From an uncultured Eubacteriales bacterium (GTDB taxonomy: Bacteria; Bacillota; Clostridia; Oscillospirales; Acutalibacteraceae): 64,000 bases of DNA. Both the position numbers and the translations under genes were made by a program. Under the pieces are notes generated by a model. It had not been told where the DNA came from and searched no databases. It was given only the letters and a program-made list of their open reading frames with translations. Position 1 is the stretch's first letter; each line of letters starts with the position of its first letter. The stretch spans positions 1 to 64,000 of the forward strand of contig CAKSFK010000011.1 in the NCBI GenBank assembly GCA_934454655.1, read 5' to 3'. Of this stretch, positions 17,554 through 25,816 are shown piece by piece.

Positions 17554-17816
17554 GGCAATGCAATCAGGGTGCAATACTTTTTTGAAGAAACGGTGCCGTT
17601 ATCGGCATTGTTACCCTCCGCTCACAATACGTTAGTATTCCTCGGTCGGGCGCCGCGCCGCTGAACAGCGCCGTTTTCTTACAAAATCTTTGACCCATAG
17701 CGAGAAAATTTTTTTGCTTATGAAGTTGGGGAATACCGGAGTATTTCAAATGACGAGATAAAATAATCAGACAAATTTTCCGCTATTGGGAAGCATTGTA
17801 CCCTGATTGTATTGCC
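17554..17816. mobile_element. MITE, 263 bp, IS630/Tc1-like with TA duplication
   Basis: The left end at 17554 (GGCAATGCAATCAGGGTGC) and the complement of the right end at 17816 match at 20 of 22 positions. TA flanks both ends (17552-17553 and 17817-17818), the target duplication of IS630/Tc1-mariner transposition. No transposase is encoded. The right TA is followed by GGCAATGC, which repeats the left end, so the flanking direct repeat is really TAGGCAATGC. This could be chance, a previous insertion, or a longer duplication. Confidence 0.8.
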
Positions 17817-17831
17817 TAGGCAATGCGGGAA

Positions 17832-17860
17832 TAATCCAAACCCGTTACGGTTTGGGATTA
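17832..17860 (+). promoter_or_regulatory. Leader hairpin before the response regulator
   Basis: TAATCCAAACC pairs with GGTTTGGGATTA, with one bulged G and a six-base loop. It ends about 21 bases before the start codon and just upstream of the ribosome site. It has no T run, so it may affect mRNA stability or translation rather than termination. Confidence 0.45.
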
Positions 17861-17881
17861 CTGAAGAAAGGGCGGGAGAAA

Positions 17882-18577
17882 ATGTACAGCATTTTGATCT
17901 GCGATGACGAGCGCGATATAGTGTCGGCGCTTAAGATATATCTGGAAGCAGAGGGTTACAAAACGATTGTGGCATATAACGGCAGCGAGGCGGTGAACGC
18001 CGTAAAGCAAAACGATGTGCAGCTGGTGCTTATGGACATAATGATGCCCGAATGTGACGGAATTACGGCTATGATAAAAATAAGGGAAATATCCAATATT
18101 CCCGTAATCCTGCTTACGGCAAAGGGCGAGGATACCGATAAAATTCTGGGTCTTAACGTCGGGGCGGACGATTATATAACAAAGCCCTTTAATCCCGTTG
18201 AGGTTACGGCGCGCGTGCGTTCTCAGCTGAGGCGTTATATGCAGCTCGGCGGCGGGGCGGCAAAGGAACAGAGCGACGGGTATACAATCGGCGGAATAGA
18301 GCTTAACGACAGAACAAAGCAGGTCTTTGCCGAAGGCGGCGAGGTATCGCTTACCCCGACGGAATTTGAAATTTTAAAACTGCTTATGAAAAACGCGGGC
18401 GGTGTGCTTTCCCCTAAAGAAATATACGAAAGGGTGTGGGGCGGCGACGGGTACGGCAGTGAAAGCACCGTTGCGGTGCATATAAGACATTTAAGGGAGA
18501 AAATTGAAATTAATCCGGCAGAGCCGCGCTATTTAAAGGTTGTGTGGGCGCACGGCTATAAATTTGAAAAGGGGTGA
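17882..18577 (+). CDS. OmpR/PhoB-family response regulator
   Basis: DNA-binding output of a two-component system. Receiver domain (1-115): acidic pocket Asp8-Asp9, phosphoacceptor Asp52 in LVLMDIMMP, Thr79 and Lys101. C-terminal winged helix (about 135-228) with EVSLTPTEFEILKLL and the recognition part STVAVHIRHLREKIE. 231 aa. Start: ATG 17882 with GGGCGGGAG; the longer frame to 17807 would begin in the MITE and is rejected. The kinase gene follows after six bases. The downstream ABC-dlt operon is the obvious candidate target. Confidence 0.94.
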   Translation: MYSILICDDERDIVSALKIYLEAEGYKTIVAYNGSEAVNAVKQNDVQLVLMDIMMPECDGITAMIKIREISNIPVILLTAKGEDTDKILGLNVGADDYITKPFNPVEVTARVRSQLRRYMQLGGGAAKEQSDGYTIGGIELNDRTKQVFAEGGEVSLTPTEFEILKLLMKNAGGVLSPKEIYERVWGGDGYGSESTVAVHIRHLREKIEINPAEPRYLKVVWAHGYKFEKG

Positions 18578-18583
18578 TAAAAA

Positions 18584-20461
18584 ATGAAAAAGCTTACTGG
18601 CAGTCTGCCCGCTAAAACCGCGGCGGTAATTCTTTCGTTTATACTTGCGGCAATTACGGCGTGCTGTGCCGCCGCGGGTGTGTTTATGTATTACGAAAGG
18701 TTTTACACCAAAACCCCCGAACAGATAAAGGAAGAAAGGTATTATGATATTTTAAACAAAACAGCCTGTCGGATAATTGGGTATTACGGCAGCGGCGACA
18801 TTGAAGCCTTAAAAGACCTTTCATATGTTTACTATACGTTGACCGACGGCGAAACCGGGGAAACGATTATAAACACGTTTGAAGGCCAGGAATACATCGG
18901 CAAAGCCGTTTACAATAATATGGATATATACAAAACCGCCGAGGACACCGACGGTGTTTATTCCGAGGAGTACGCGGGATATGTTGATATAACCGTTTAC
19001 GCGGCTGATAATTATCCGCTTTCCTACACAAGTCTTTTATTCTTTAAAGCAACCGATTTTCTTTATCCTTTAAGATACAGCATAATACCGATAAGTCTTT
19101 TGGCGTTGCTTGCTTTTGTTTCGGTTGCGGTGTTTATTTACGCCGCGGCGGGCAGGCAGGCAGACGGCAGTGTTAAGCTTTCCTTCTTTGATAAATTACC
19201 ATTTGACCTGATTACGGCGTGCTTTATACTGATATTTATGCTTAACGTTGCAATTCTTGAAAATATTTACGGTGGCAGCGGAATTATTGAGGTTACGGTG
19301 CTGTTTGTTGCGGATTACTTTATCGCCCTGCTTTATACCGTAAGCTTTGCGGTACGTATAAAGACCGGAACGTTTATAAAAAACAACATTATATATAAGC
19401 TGTTTGGGTTTTTGTGCCGCGGATTTAAAAAGATTTTTCGATTTTTGGGATTTATATTTAAAAATCTTTCGCTTGTTAAAAAGACCGTGCTTATCTGTGC
19501 CGCAGTACTTATTTTTGATCTCTTTGCAACTCTTTTCTGTGCCGCCGCCGGAATTTATGAGCTGTTTATGGTCCTTGCCGTGTTTAACGCGATTGCGGTA
19601 ACTGCCGTTGTAATATTCACCGCAATACAGCTGCAAAGAATTAAAAACGGCGGGGAGAGAATAGCCGAGGGCGATATAGACTATAAAATAGACACAAGGT
19701 ATATGTTCCCCGAATTTAAAGGCTTTTGCGGAAGCCTTAACAATATCGGCCTTGGTATGCAGAACGCCGTTAACGAAAAAATGAAAAGCGAGCGTATGCG
19801 TACGGAGCTTATAACAAACGTTTCACACGATATTAAAACTCCGCTTACTTCCATTATTAATTATGTTGACCTTATAAAAAAGCAAAACCCCGAAAACGAA
19901 AACATCAGGGAATATATCGGCGTGCTGGACCGCCAGTCCGTAAGGCTTAAAAAGCTTATTGAGGATCTGGTGGAAGCCTCCAAAGCGTCAACGGGCAATC
20001 TTACGGTCAACCTTTCCGAATGTGAGGCAGGGGTGCTGTTAAGCCAAACGGCGGGCGAATTTGACGAGCGGCTTAAAAACGCGGGGGTTACTCCGGTGCT
20101 GAGCATCCCCGAGGAGTCGGTTAAAATTATGGCTGACGGCAGGCATTTGTGGCGTGTGTTTGAAAATCTCACCGGGAATATCTGCAAATACTCAATGCCC
20201 GGCACAAGGGTATATATGGAGCTTGCAAAAAGGGACGGCAAGGCGGTTATAACCTTTAAGAATATTTCAAAGTATGAGCTTAACGTTTCGGGCGAGGAGC
20301 TTACGGAGCGCTTTGTGCGCGGCGATAAATCGCGTAATACCGAGGGGAGCGGTTTGGGACTTTCCATAGCAAGAAGTTTAACGGAACTGCAAAAGGGGGA
20401 AATGCGTATTGAGGTGGACGGCGACCTGTTTAAGGTTACCCTGACCTTTGACGCTGTATAA
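18584..20461 (+). CDS. Sensor histidine kinase, multi-pass
   Basis: Partner of the preceding regulator. Topology: TM1 at residues about 13-37, an extracytoplasmic region of about 110 residues, TM near 155-180, then several further TMs between 200 and 360, HAMP-like (ERIAEGDIDYKIDTRY), HisKA with His415 in NVSHDIKTPLTS, and HATPase with an N box (VFENLTGNICKYS) and GSGLGLSIARSL. 625 aa, longer than usual because of the extra membrane bundle. The related clostridial kinases sense envelope or antimicrobial stress. The stop overlaps the amidase start (TAATG). Confidence 0.93.
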   Translation: MKKLTGSLPAKTAAVILSFILAAITACCAAAGVFMYYERFYTKTPEQIKEERYYDILNKTACRIIGYYGSGDIEALKDLSYVYYTLTDGETGETIINTFEGQEYIGKAVYNNMDIYKTAEDTDGVYSEEYAGYVDITVYAADNYPLSYTSLLFFKATDFLYPLRYSIIPISLLALLAFVSVAVFIYAAAGRQADGSVKLSFFDKLPFDLITACFILIFMLNVAILENIYGGSGIIEVTVLFVADYFIALLYTVSFAVRIKTGTFIKNNIIYKLFGFLCRGFKKIFRFLGFIFKNLSLVKKTVLICAAVLIFDLFATLFCAAAGIYELFMVLAVFNAIAVTAVVIFTAIQLQRIKNGGERIAEGDIDYKIDTRYMFPEFKGFCGSLNNIGLGMQNAVNEKMKSERMRTELITNVSHDIKTPLTSIINYVDLIKKQNPENENIREYIGVLDRQSVRLKKLIEDLVEASKASTGNLTVNLSECEAGVLLSQTAGEFDERLKNAGVTPVLSIPEESVKIMADGRHLWRVFENLTGNICKYSMPGTRVYMELAKRDGKAVITFKNISKYELNVSGEELTERFVRGDKSRNTEGSGLGLSIARSLTELQKGEMRIEVDGDLFKVTLTFDAV

Positions 20462-21165
20462 TGCAAGAGGATTACAAAAAGCGCCGCGCTTATTACGCAA
20501 GGCGAAGAAAACGCAGAAGAAGGATAATTTTTAAAAGAACGGTTTGCCTGTTGCTTTTTGCGGCGGCGGTGATAGTCGGTATAACCGCGTTTAAGAACAG
20601 CGGTTTTTCCAAAAAAAACGTAAGCAATACGCCGAAATCCGATCTAACCGAAAAGCTTAAGGCAATAGAAATACCCGCATTTGTTGACAGGCAGATAATT
20701 CACCTGCACAGTACCGCAAGAACAGGCAGGCCGCTTGAAGGGGTTAAAAACATTGTGATCCACTATGTCGGAAATCCCGGTACGTCGGCACAGAATAACC
20801 GCGATTATTTTGACAAGGACTCAACCGAGGTAAGTTCCCATTTTCTTGTAGGCCTTGAGGGCGAAGTTATACAGTGCGTTCCGCTGTGGGAAAAATCCGC
20901 CGCGAGCAATTGGCGCAACAGCGATACAATATCGGTTGAGGTCTGCCACCCCGATGAAGGCGGCAAATTCGGCGACAAGACCTATAAATCCGTTGTAAAG
21001 CTTACGGCGTGGCTGTTAAAGGAAACGGGACTTGACGAAAACGACGTTATACGGCATTACGATATAACCGAAAAGCTTTGCCCCATATACTATGTTAAGC
21101 ACGAGGACGCGTGGAATAACCTTAAGAAAGATATAGGCGCGGCACTTAAAGATATTAAAGGTTAA
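20461..21165 (+). CDS. N-acetylmuramoyl-L-alanine amidase (amidase_2), membrane-anchored
   Basis: Cuts the sugar-peptide bond of peptidoglycan. A very basic N-terminus (KKRRAYYARRRKRRRR) precedes one TM segment (residues about 25-45), so the enzyme faces outward. The amidase_2 domain follows: KNIVIHYVGNPGTSAQ carries the first zinc His, SSHFLVGLEGEVIQCVP lies in the core, and VIRHYDITEKLCP carries the second His and the catalytic-site region. 234 aa. Its start overlaps the kinase stop, so it is co-expressed with the two-component system and may remodel the wall under the same stress. Confidence 0.9.
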   Translation: MQEDYKKRRAYYARRRKRRRRIIFKRTVCLLLFAAAVIVGITAFKNSGFSKKNVSNTPKSDLTEKLKAIEIPAFVDRQIIHLHSTARTGRPLEGVKNIVIHYVGNPGTSAQNNRDYFDKDSTEVSSHFLVGLEGEVIQCVPLWEKSAASNWRNSDTISVEVCHPDEGGKFGDKTYKSVVKLTAWLLKETGLDENDVIRHYDITEKLCPIYYVKHEDAWNNLKKDIGAALKDIKG

Positions 21166-21181
21166 AAAATTGTAACCCATA

Positions 21182-21210
21182 TTGACAAACGCTTTTGCGT
21201 GTGTTATGAT
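21182..21210 (+). promoter_or_regulatory. Promoter of the ABC-dlt operon
   Basis: TTGACA (21182-21187), 17 bases, TATGAT (21205-21210). Strong vegetative type, immediately followed by operator-like repeats. Confidence 0.85.
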
Positions 21211-21216
21211 ACTACC

Positions 21217-21255
21217 GTACTATTCAAAATAGTACAGTTAGTACGATTAGTACAG
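21217..21255. promoter_or_regulatory. Operator-like GTAC repeats upstream of the ABC-dlt operon
   Basis: GTACTATT-CAA-AATAGTAC (21217-21235) is a perfect 8-bp inverted repeat at the expected transcription start. It runs into GTACAGTTA and two more TTAGTAC units. GTACAGTTA is identical to a half-site of the GntR operator at 15183-15191, suggesting the same repressor. Confidence 0.68.
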
Positions 21256-21269
21256 GAGGAAACATTTAT

Positions 21270-24056
21270 ATGTTGGAAACCAGAGATCTTGTGAAAACCT
21301 ACAAGCCCAAAAAGGGCGTGCCGGTAACGGCGCTTGACAAAATAAACCTTAAATTTCCCGAGAAGGGAATGGTTTTTCTGCTCGGTAAATCCGGCAGCGG
21401 AAAATCAACGCTTTTAAACGTTTTGGGCGGACTTGATAAATACGACGACGGCGAAATAATAATTAAGGGCGTTTCGTCAAGGAATTTCAAGCAGCAACAT
21501 TTTGATTCTTACAGAAATACCTATGTCGGCTTTATTTTTCAAGAGTACAATGTGCTTGATGAATTTTCGGTGGGGGCGAACATAGCGCTTGCAATTGAAT
21601 TGCAGGGCAGAAAAGCGTCCGACGGCGAAATTAATGAAATTCTAAAACAGGTCGATCTGGAGGGCTTCGGGTCGCGCAAGCCCAATGAGCTTTCGGGCGG
21701 ACAGAAGCAGCGTGTGGCAATAGCGCGCGCACTTGTTAAAAACCCCGAGATAATAATGGCGGACGAACCCACGGGCGCGCTTGATTCGGCAACGGGCAAG
21801 CAGGTGTTCGATACGCTTAAAAAGCTTTCCGAAACAAAGCTGGTAATTGTGGTATCGCACGACCGCGAGTTTGCAGAGCAGTATGCCGACAGAATAATTG
21901 AGCTGTCGGACGGGCACGTTATAAGCGATGTTGAGTTTGACTGCGATGCACAGACCGAAGAAAAGACAGACGGAATCGAATTTTACGGAAACACCGCATT
22001 GGTGCCGCAGGGCTATCACCTTACCGAGGACGACAGAATTGCAATCAACAATTATATAGATAAGCTTAAATCCGGCAGCCTTGAAATTACCGCCGGGGAA
22101 AAGTCGCAAACGGGCAAAAGGTTTAAAGCCACCGATACCTCAAAGATCAAGAGCGGCGACGCTTCGGGCTTTAAGCTTATAAAATCAAAGCTTCCGCTTA
22201 ACAACGCCTTTAAGATAGGCGCAGGAGGATTAAAGCACAAAAAAATAAGGCTTGTAATTACAATTCTGCTTTCCTGCATAGCCTTCGGTCTTTTCGGTCT
22301 TGCGGATACGTTTGCGGCATACAATCACGTAAAGACCTGCACAAATTCGCTTGTTGATACGGGAATAAAATCCGTTTCGGTTGCAAAATCCAAGAAAAAC
22401 GGCGAGTACTGGCGCGATTACGGCTACCGTATTTCGGAAAAAGAACTTTCCGAAATATCAAAGGGAATGAACGTAAAAATGCACGGCGTTTATCAGCCTA
22501 TTAATTTTAAGGGCGATTTTACGAGCCAGATAAACCCGGAGGTTAAGCTTTCCGAAACCGATTACAGCATATATAACCCTGCTTTCAGCGGCTTTGCCGC
22601 CGTTAACGACACCGTTTTAAAGGATATGGACTTTAAGTTGCTTGCAGGCACTTTGCCCGACGGCAAGAAAAATGAAATTGCCGTAAGCGATTATATTTTC
22701 GAGGTGTTTAAAAAGGCGCAGTATTTCGACGGCAAGACCTTTAACACCGCAAAGGACGGCACCAAAACACCGGTGTACACAAAAATTGAAACCTACAACG
22801 ACCTCTTGGGCAAGGTAATAAACATTTCGGGAAAGGATTACACCGTAACCGCAATTATAGGAACCGATTTTGATATGTCGCGCTATACTTCGCTTACCGA
22901 GAAGAAGGAGCATCAGAGCAAGGCGGACAGATTGCTTGATTACGTGCTTTACAATGAGTTCTGCTCGGCTGTTTCTTACAGCTATTCCGGCATAATAATG
23001 GTGGGCGACGGGTTTATGGACAGACTCATTGCCGAAAGACCTAATATAGCCTTTATAACCGAGGGATACATTAATTTCTACGGCGAAAACTTCAGCGCCG
23101 ACTCAAATTATCTGGCAAGCCTTTCAAATGTTGCGGATGAAAAAATAATTTGGGTAGACGGCGAGAGAAAAACTCTCGGCGAAAAGGAAATAGTGGTAAC
23201 CGCGGACGCGCTTCAGAAAACCGGAAAAGAGGACAGTTCGGCAAACACCGGGGTTGCCGAGGAAATTTCCGAGAATGAAAACGATACGGTCGATTACGCA
23301 AAACTTTTAAAGAACAAGAACAGCGTTACAATGTGGAAATATAAATATTCCGATACCGGCAGCAATGACCAGAACTTTGAGGGATACAAAATAGTCGGCG
23401 TTATAGATAATATAACAAAGAACAACAAATCCAAGCTTACCTCAACGGTGGTCTGCGCCGACAGCCTTTATAACGAAATGACCGAGGGAACCGAAAAGGT
23501 TTATAACTTTGCCGTGGGCGCAATGCCGAAGGAAAAAAGCGACGTTCAAAAGCTGGTGAGCTACTGCTATAACGATGACGCAGGCGTGCGTTACGCAATA
23601 CAGAACTCCGTTACCTTTGAACTTGACGCGGTAAACGATATGCTTAAGACGCTTTCAAAATATTTCTTCTGGATCGGCGTCGGCTTTGCGGTATTTGCGG
23701 CTATTATGCTTTCAAACTTCATAGGCACAAGTATTTCCTACAAAAAGCAGGAGATCGGAATTTTACGCGCGATAGGCTCAAGAAGCAACGATGTTTTCAG
23801 AATTTTCTTTGCCGAAAGCTTTATTATCGCTATGATAAACTTTGTGCTTTCCGCAACGGGTGTTTTTGTTGCGACAATAATTATTAACGGTCTTATCCGC
23901 AATGTCGCGGGTGTTTTGGTGACCGTGCTCAGCTTTGGCATAAGGCAGGCGGTTCTGCTGTTTGTTGTAAGCCTGTTTGTGGCGTTTGTCGCAAGCTTCC
24001 TGCCCGTTAAGCGCATAGCTTCAAAACGTCCCATAGACGCCATAAGAGGTCGTTAA
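21270..24056 (+). CDS. ABC transporter with fused ATPase and MacB/FtsX-type permease
   Basis: One polypeptide holds both parts. ATPase (residues 1-230): Walker A GKSGSGKST at 39-47, FIFQEYNVLDEFSV Q-loop, LSGGQKQRVAIARAL signature, IIMADEPTGALDS Walker B, VSHDREFA H-loop. A linker follows, then TM1 (about 325-345), a large extracytoplasmic region (about 350-790) and three TMs (about 795-915), the FtsX/MacB topology. 928 aa. BceAB/VraFG-like transporters of this type sense or remove peptide antibiotics. Start ATG 21270 with AGGAGG; dltA starts directly after its stop codon. Confidence 0.93.
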   Translation: MLETRDLVKTYKPKKGVPVTALDKINLKFPEKGMVFLLGKSGSGKSTLLNVLGGLDKYDDGEIIIKGVSSRNFKQQHFDSYRNTYVGFIFQEYNVLDEFSVGANIALAIELQGRKASDGEINEILKQVDLEGFGSRKPNELSGGQKQRVAIARALVKNPEIIMADEPTGALDSATGKQVFDTLKKLSETKLVIVVSHDREFAEQYADRIIELSDGHVISDVEFDCDAQTEEKTDGIEFYGNTALVPQGYHLTEDDRIAINNYIDKLKSGSLEITAGEKSQTGKRFKATDTSKIKSGDASGFKLIKSKLPLNNAFKIGAGGLKHKKIRLVITILLSCIAFGLFGLADTFAAYNHVKTCTNSLVDTGIKSVSVAKSKKNGEYWRDYGYRISEKELSEISKGMNVKMHGVYQPINFKGDFTSQINPEVKLSETDYSIYNPAFSGFAAVNDTVLKDMDFKLLAGTLPDGKKNEIAVSDYIFEVFKKAQYFDGKTFNTAKDGTKTPVYTKIETYNDLLGKVINISGKDYTVTAIIGTDFDMSRYTSLTEKKEHQSKADRLLDYVLYNEFCSAVSYSYSGIIMVGDGFMDRLIAERPNIAFITEGYINFYGENFSADSNYLASLSNVADEKIIWVDGERKTLGEKEIVVTADALQKTGKEDSSANTGVAEEISENENDTVDYAKLLKNKNSVTMWKYKYSDTGSNDQNFEGYKIVGVIDNITKNNKSKLTSTVVCADSLYNEMTEGTEKVYNFAVGAMPKEKSDVQKLVSYCYNDDAGVRYAIQNSVTFELDAVNDMLKTLSKYFFWIGVGFAVFAAIMLSNFIGTSISYKKQEIGILRAIGSRSNDVFRIFFAESFIIAMINFVLSATGVFVATIIINGLIRNVAGVLVTVLSFGIRQAVLLFVVSLFVAFVASFLPVKRIASKRPIDAIRGR

Positions 24057-25583
24057 ATGAAAAATATTCTTGAAATGCTTGAACGCTCCGCCGGTCTTTA
24101 CGAAGATAAAACCGTTTTTGCGGACGGCAAGAAAAGTATGACCTACGGCGAGTTTTTAAAAACGGTTAAGAGCATCGGCAGTAAAATAGCCGCCGCGGGG
24201 GTTTACAAAGCCCCCGTTGCGGTAATAGCCGAGCGGAGCGTGGAGTGCTTAGCCTCAATGTTCGGCGTGCTTGCGGGCGGTTGTTTTTACACGGTAATCG
24301 ACTCCGAAATGCCGCAGGAGCGTATAAGGGCAATCTTTTCAGCCCTAAAGCCCGCGGCGGTTTTGGTAACAGATGGCTTAGAACCCATAATTTGCGGGCT
24401 TGATTTTAACTCACGGGTGCTGTATTATAACGAAGCCTCGGAATATAAGGCAGATGAGGCGGGTCTTAAGAAAATAAGAAACGGAGTTATCGATACCGAC
24501 CCCGCGTATGTGCTTTTTACATCCGGCTCAACGGGTGTGCCTAAGGGAGCGGTTTTGACCCACAGAAATGTGCTTGCATATACTAAGTGGTATGCCGATA
24601 CATTTATGATTGACGAAAACACCGTTTTCGGCAGTCAGACACCGTTTTATTTCAGTATGTCGGTGTCGGATATTTTCAGCACGGTATATGCGGGAGCTCG
24701 GCTTGATATAATACCGAAAATGCTTTTTTCGTTCCCCATAAAGCTTATAGAGTTTATGAATGAACGGAGGGTCAATACGATATACTGGGTGCCGTCGGCT
24801 CTTTCGGTTGCGGCAAAGCTTAAGGTGCTTGATTACTTAAAGCCCGCATATCTTAAAAAGGTGCTTTTTGCGGGTGAGGTTATGCCTGTAAAACCGCTTA
24901 ATTACTGGCGTAAAAATCTGCCCGACGCGCTTTTTGCCAATCTTTTCGGACCGACGGAAACCACGGATATTTGTACCTATTACATTGTTGACCGTCGGTT
25001 TTCGGACGGCGAAACCCTGCCGATAGGGAGAGCGTGCGACAACTGCGACGTGTTTGTGCTGAAAGAGGACGGCACGAAAGCTTCGGTCGGTGAAGAGGGC
25101 GAGCTTTACGCCAGGGGCTCTTTTTTAAGTATGGGATATTACAATAATCCCGAAAAGACCGCGGCGGCGTTTGTGCAGAACCCGTTAAACAGCGCCTACC
25201 CCGAAACGGTTTACAAAACGGGCGACCTTGTAAAGTGGAACAAAAACGGCGAGCTTGTGTATATTTCGCGCAGGGATTTTCAAATAAAGCGTATGGGTTA
25301 CCGCATAGAACTCGGCGAAATAGAGGCGGCGGCATACACGGCAGACGGCGTTTCGTCCGCCGCGGCGGTTTATGACAAAACAGCCGACAGCATAATACTT
25401 ATCTACGAGGGCGGGCAGAAGAACACCGAAGAGGTGGGCAAAACGCTTAAAAGCCGTTTGCCGAACTATATGCTGCCTGAGAGTATAATAAGAATTAAAT
25501 CAATGCCGGTCAACGCAAACGGCAAAACCGACCGCAAGTGGCTTACCGCCAATTACAAAAATATTAATGGGAGAGATATTTAA
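24057..25583 (+). CDS. dltA: D-alanine--D-alanyl carrier protein ligase (DltA-like)
   Basis: Adenylate-forming enzyme that activates D-Ala and loads it on the DltC carrier for teichoic-acid D-alanylation. Core motifs: YVLFTSGSTGVPKGAVLTHR (A3, residues about 152-171), FGPTETTD (A5), YKTGDLVKW (A7), RRDFQIKRMGYRIELGEIE (A8) and NANGKTDRKWL with the A10 Lys. 508 aa is the usual length. It shares its stop/start boundary with dltC (overlap of one base). The assignment rests on the dlt gene order; a different amino-acid substrate is not excluded. Confidence 0.9.
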   Translation: MKNILEMLERSAGLYEDKTVFADGKKSMTYGEFLKTVKSIGSKIAAAGVYKAPVAVIAERSVECLASMFGVLAGGCFYTVIDSEMPQERIRAIFSALKPAAVLVTDGLEPIICGLDFNSRVLYYNEASEYKADEAGLKKIRNGVIDTDPAYVLFTSGSTGVPKGAVLTHRNVLAYTKWYADTFMIDENTVFGSQTPFYFSMSVSDIFSTVYAGARLDIIPKMLFSFPIKLIEFMNERRVNTIYWVPSALSVAAKLKVLDYLKPAYLKKVLFAGEVMPVKPLNYWRKNLPDALFANLFGPTETTDICTYYIVDRRFSDGETLPIGRACDNCDVFVLKEDGTKASVGEEGELYARGSFLSMGYYNNPEKTAAAFVQNPLNSAYPETVYKTGDLVKWNKNGELVYISRRDFQIKRMGYRIELGEIEAAAYTADGVSSAAAVYDKTADSIILIYEGGQKNTEEVGKTLKSRLPNYMLPESIIRIKSMPVNANGKTDRKWLTANYKNINGRDI

Positions 25584-25810
25584 TGGAGCAGGTTATAAAA
25601 ATACTTGAAGAAATAAAACCCGGTGTTGATTATTTAAAGGAAACCGACCTTACAGAAAACAAAATTCTGGATTCGCTTAAAATAGTTCAGCTTGTGGGCG
25701 AGCTTAACGACGAATTTGATATTGAGATAACGCCGATAGATATAGTACCGGAAAACTTTAAAAGTGCCGAAGCCATTTACGCAATGGTGAAAAGGCTTCA
25801 GGAAGAATAA
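25583..25810 (+). CDS. dltC: D-alanyl carrier protein (DltC-like)
   Basis: Acyl-carrier-type four-helix protein of 75 aa. The phosphopantetheine Ser is in ENKILDSLKIVQLVGEL (Ser31), matching the DSL motif. The acidic helix 2-3 region NDEFDIEITPIDIVPENF fits DltC. Its TAATG overlap with dltA and the six-base gap to dltB indicate one operon. Confidence 0.92.
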   Translation: MEQVIKILEEIKPGVDYLKETDLTENKILDSLKIVQLVGELNDEFDIEITPIDIVPENFKSAEAIYAMVKRLQEE

Positions 25811-25816
25811 TCCCGT

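Noticed and set aside
17564..17749. 61-codon frame inside the MITE
   Set aside because: No ribosome site and no transposase motif; MITEs are non-coding.
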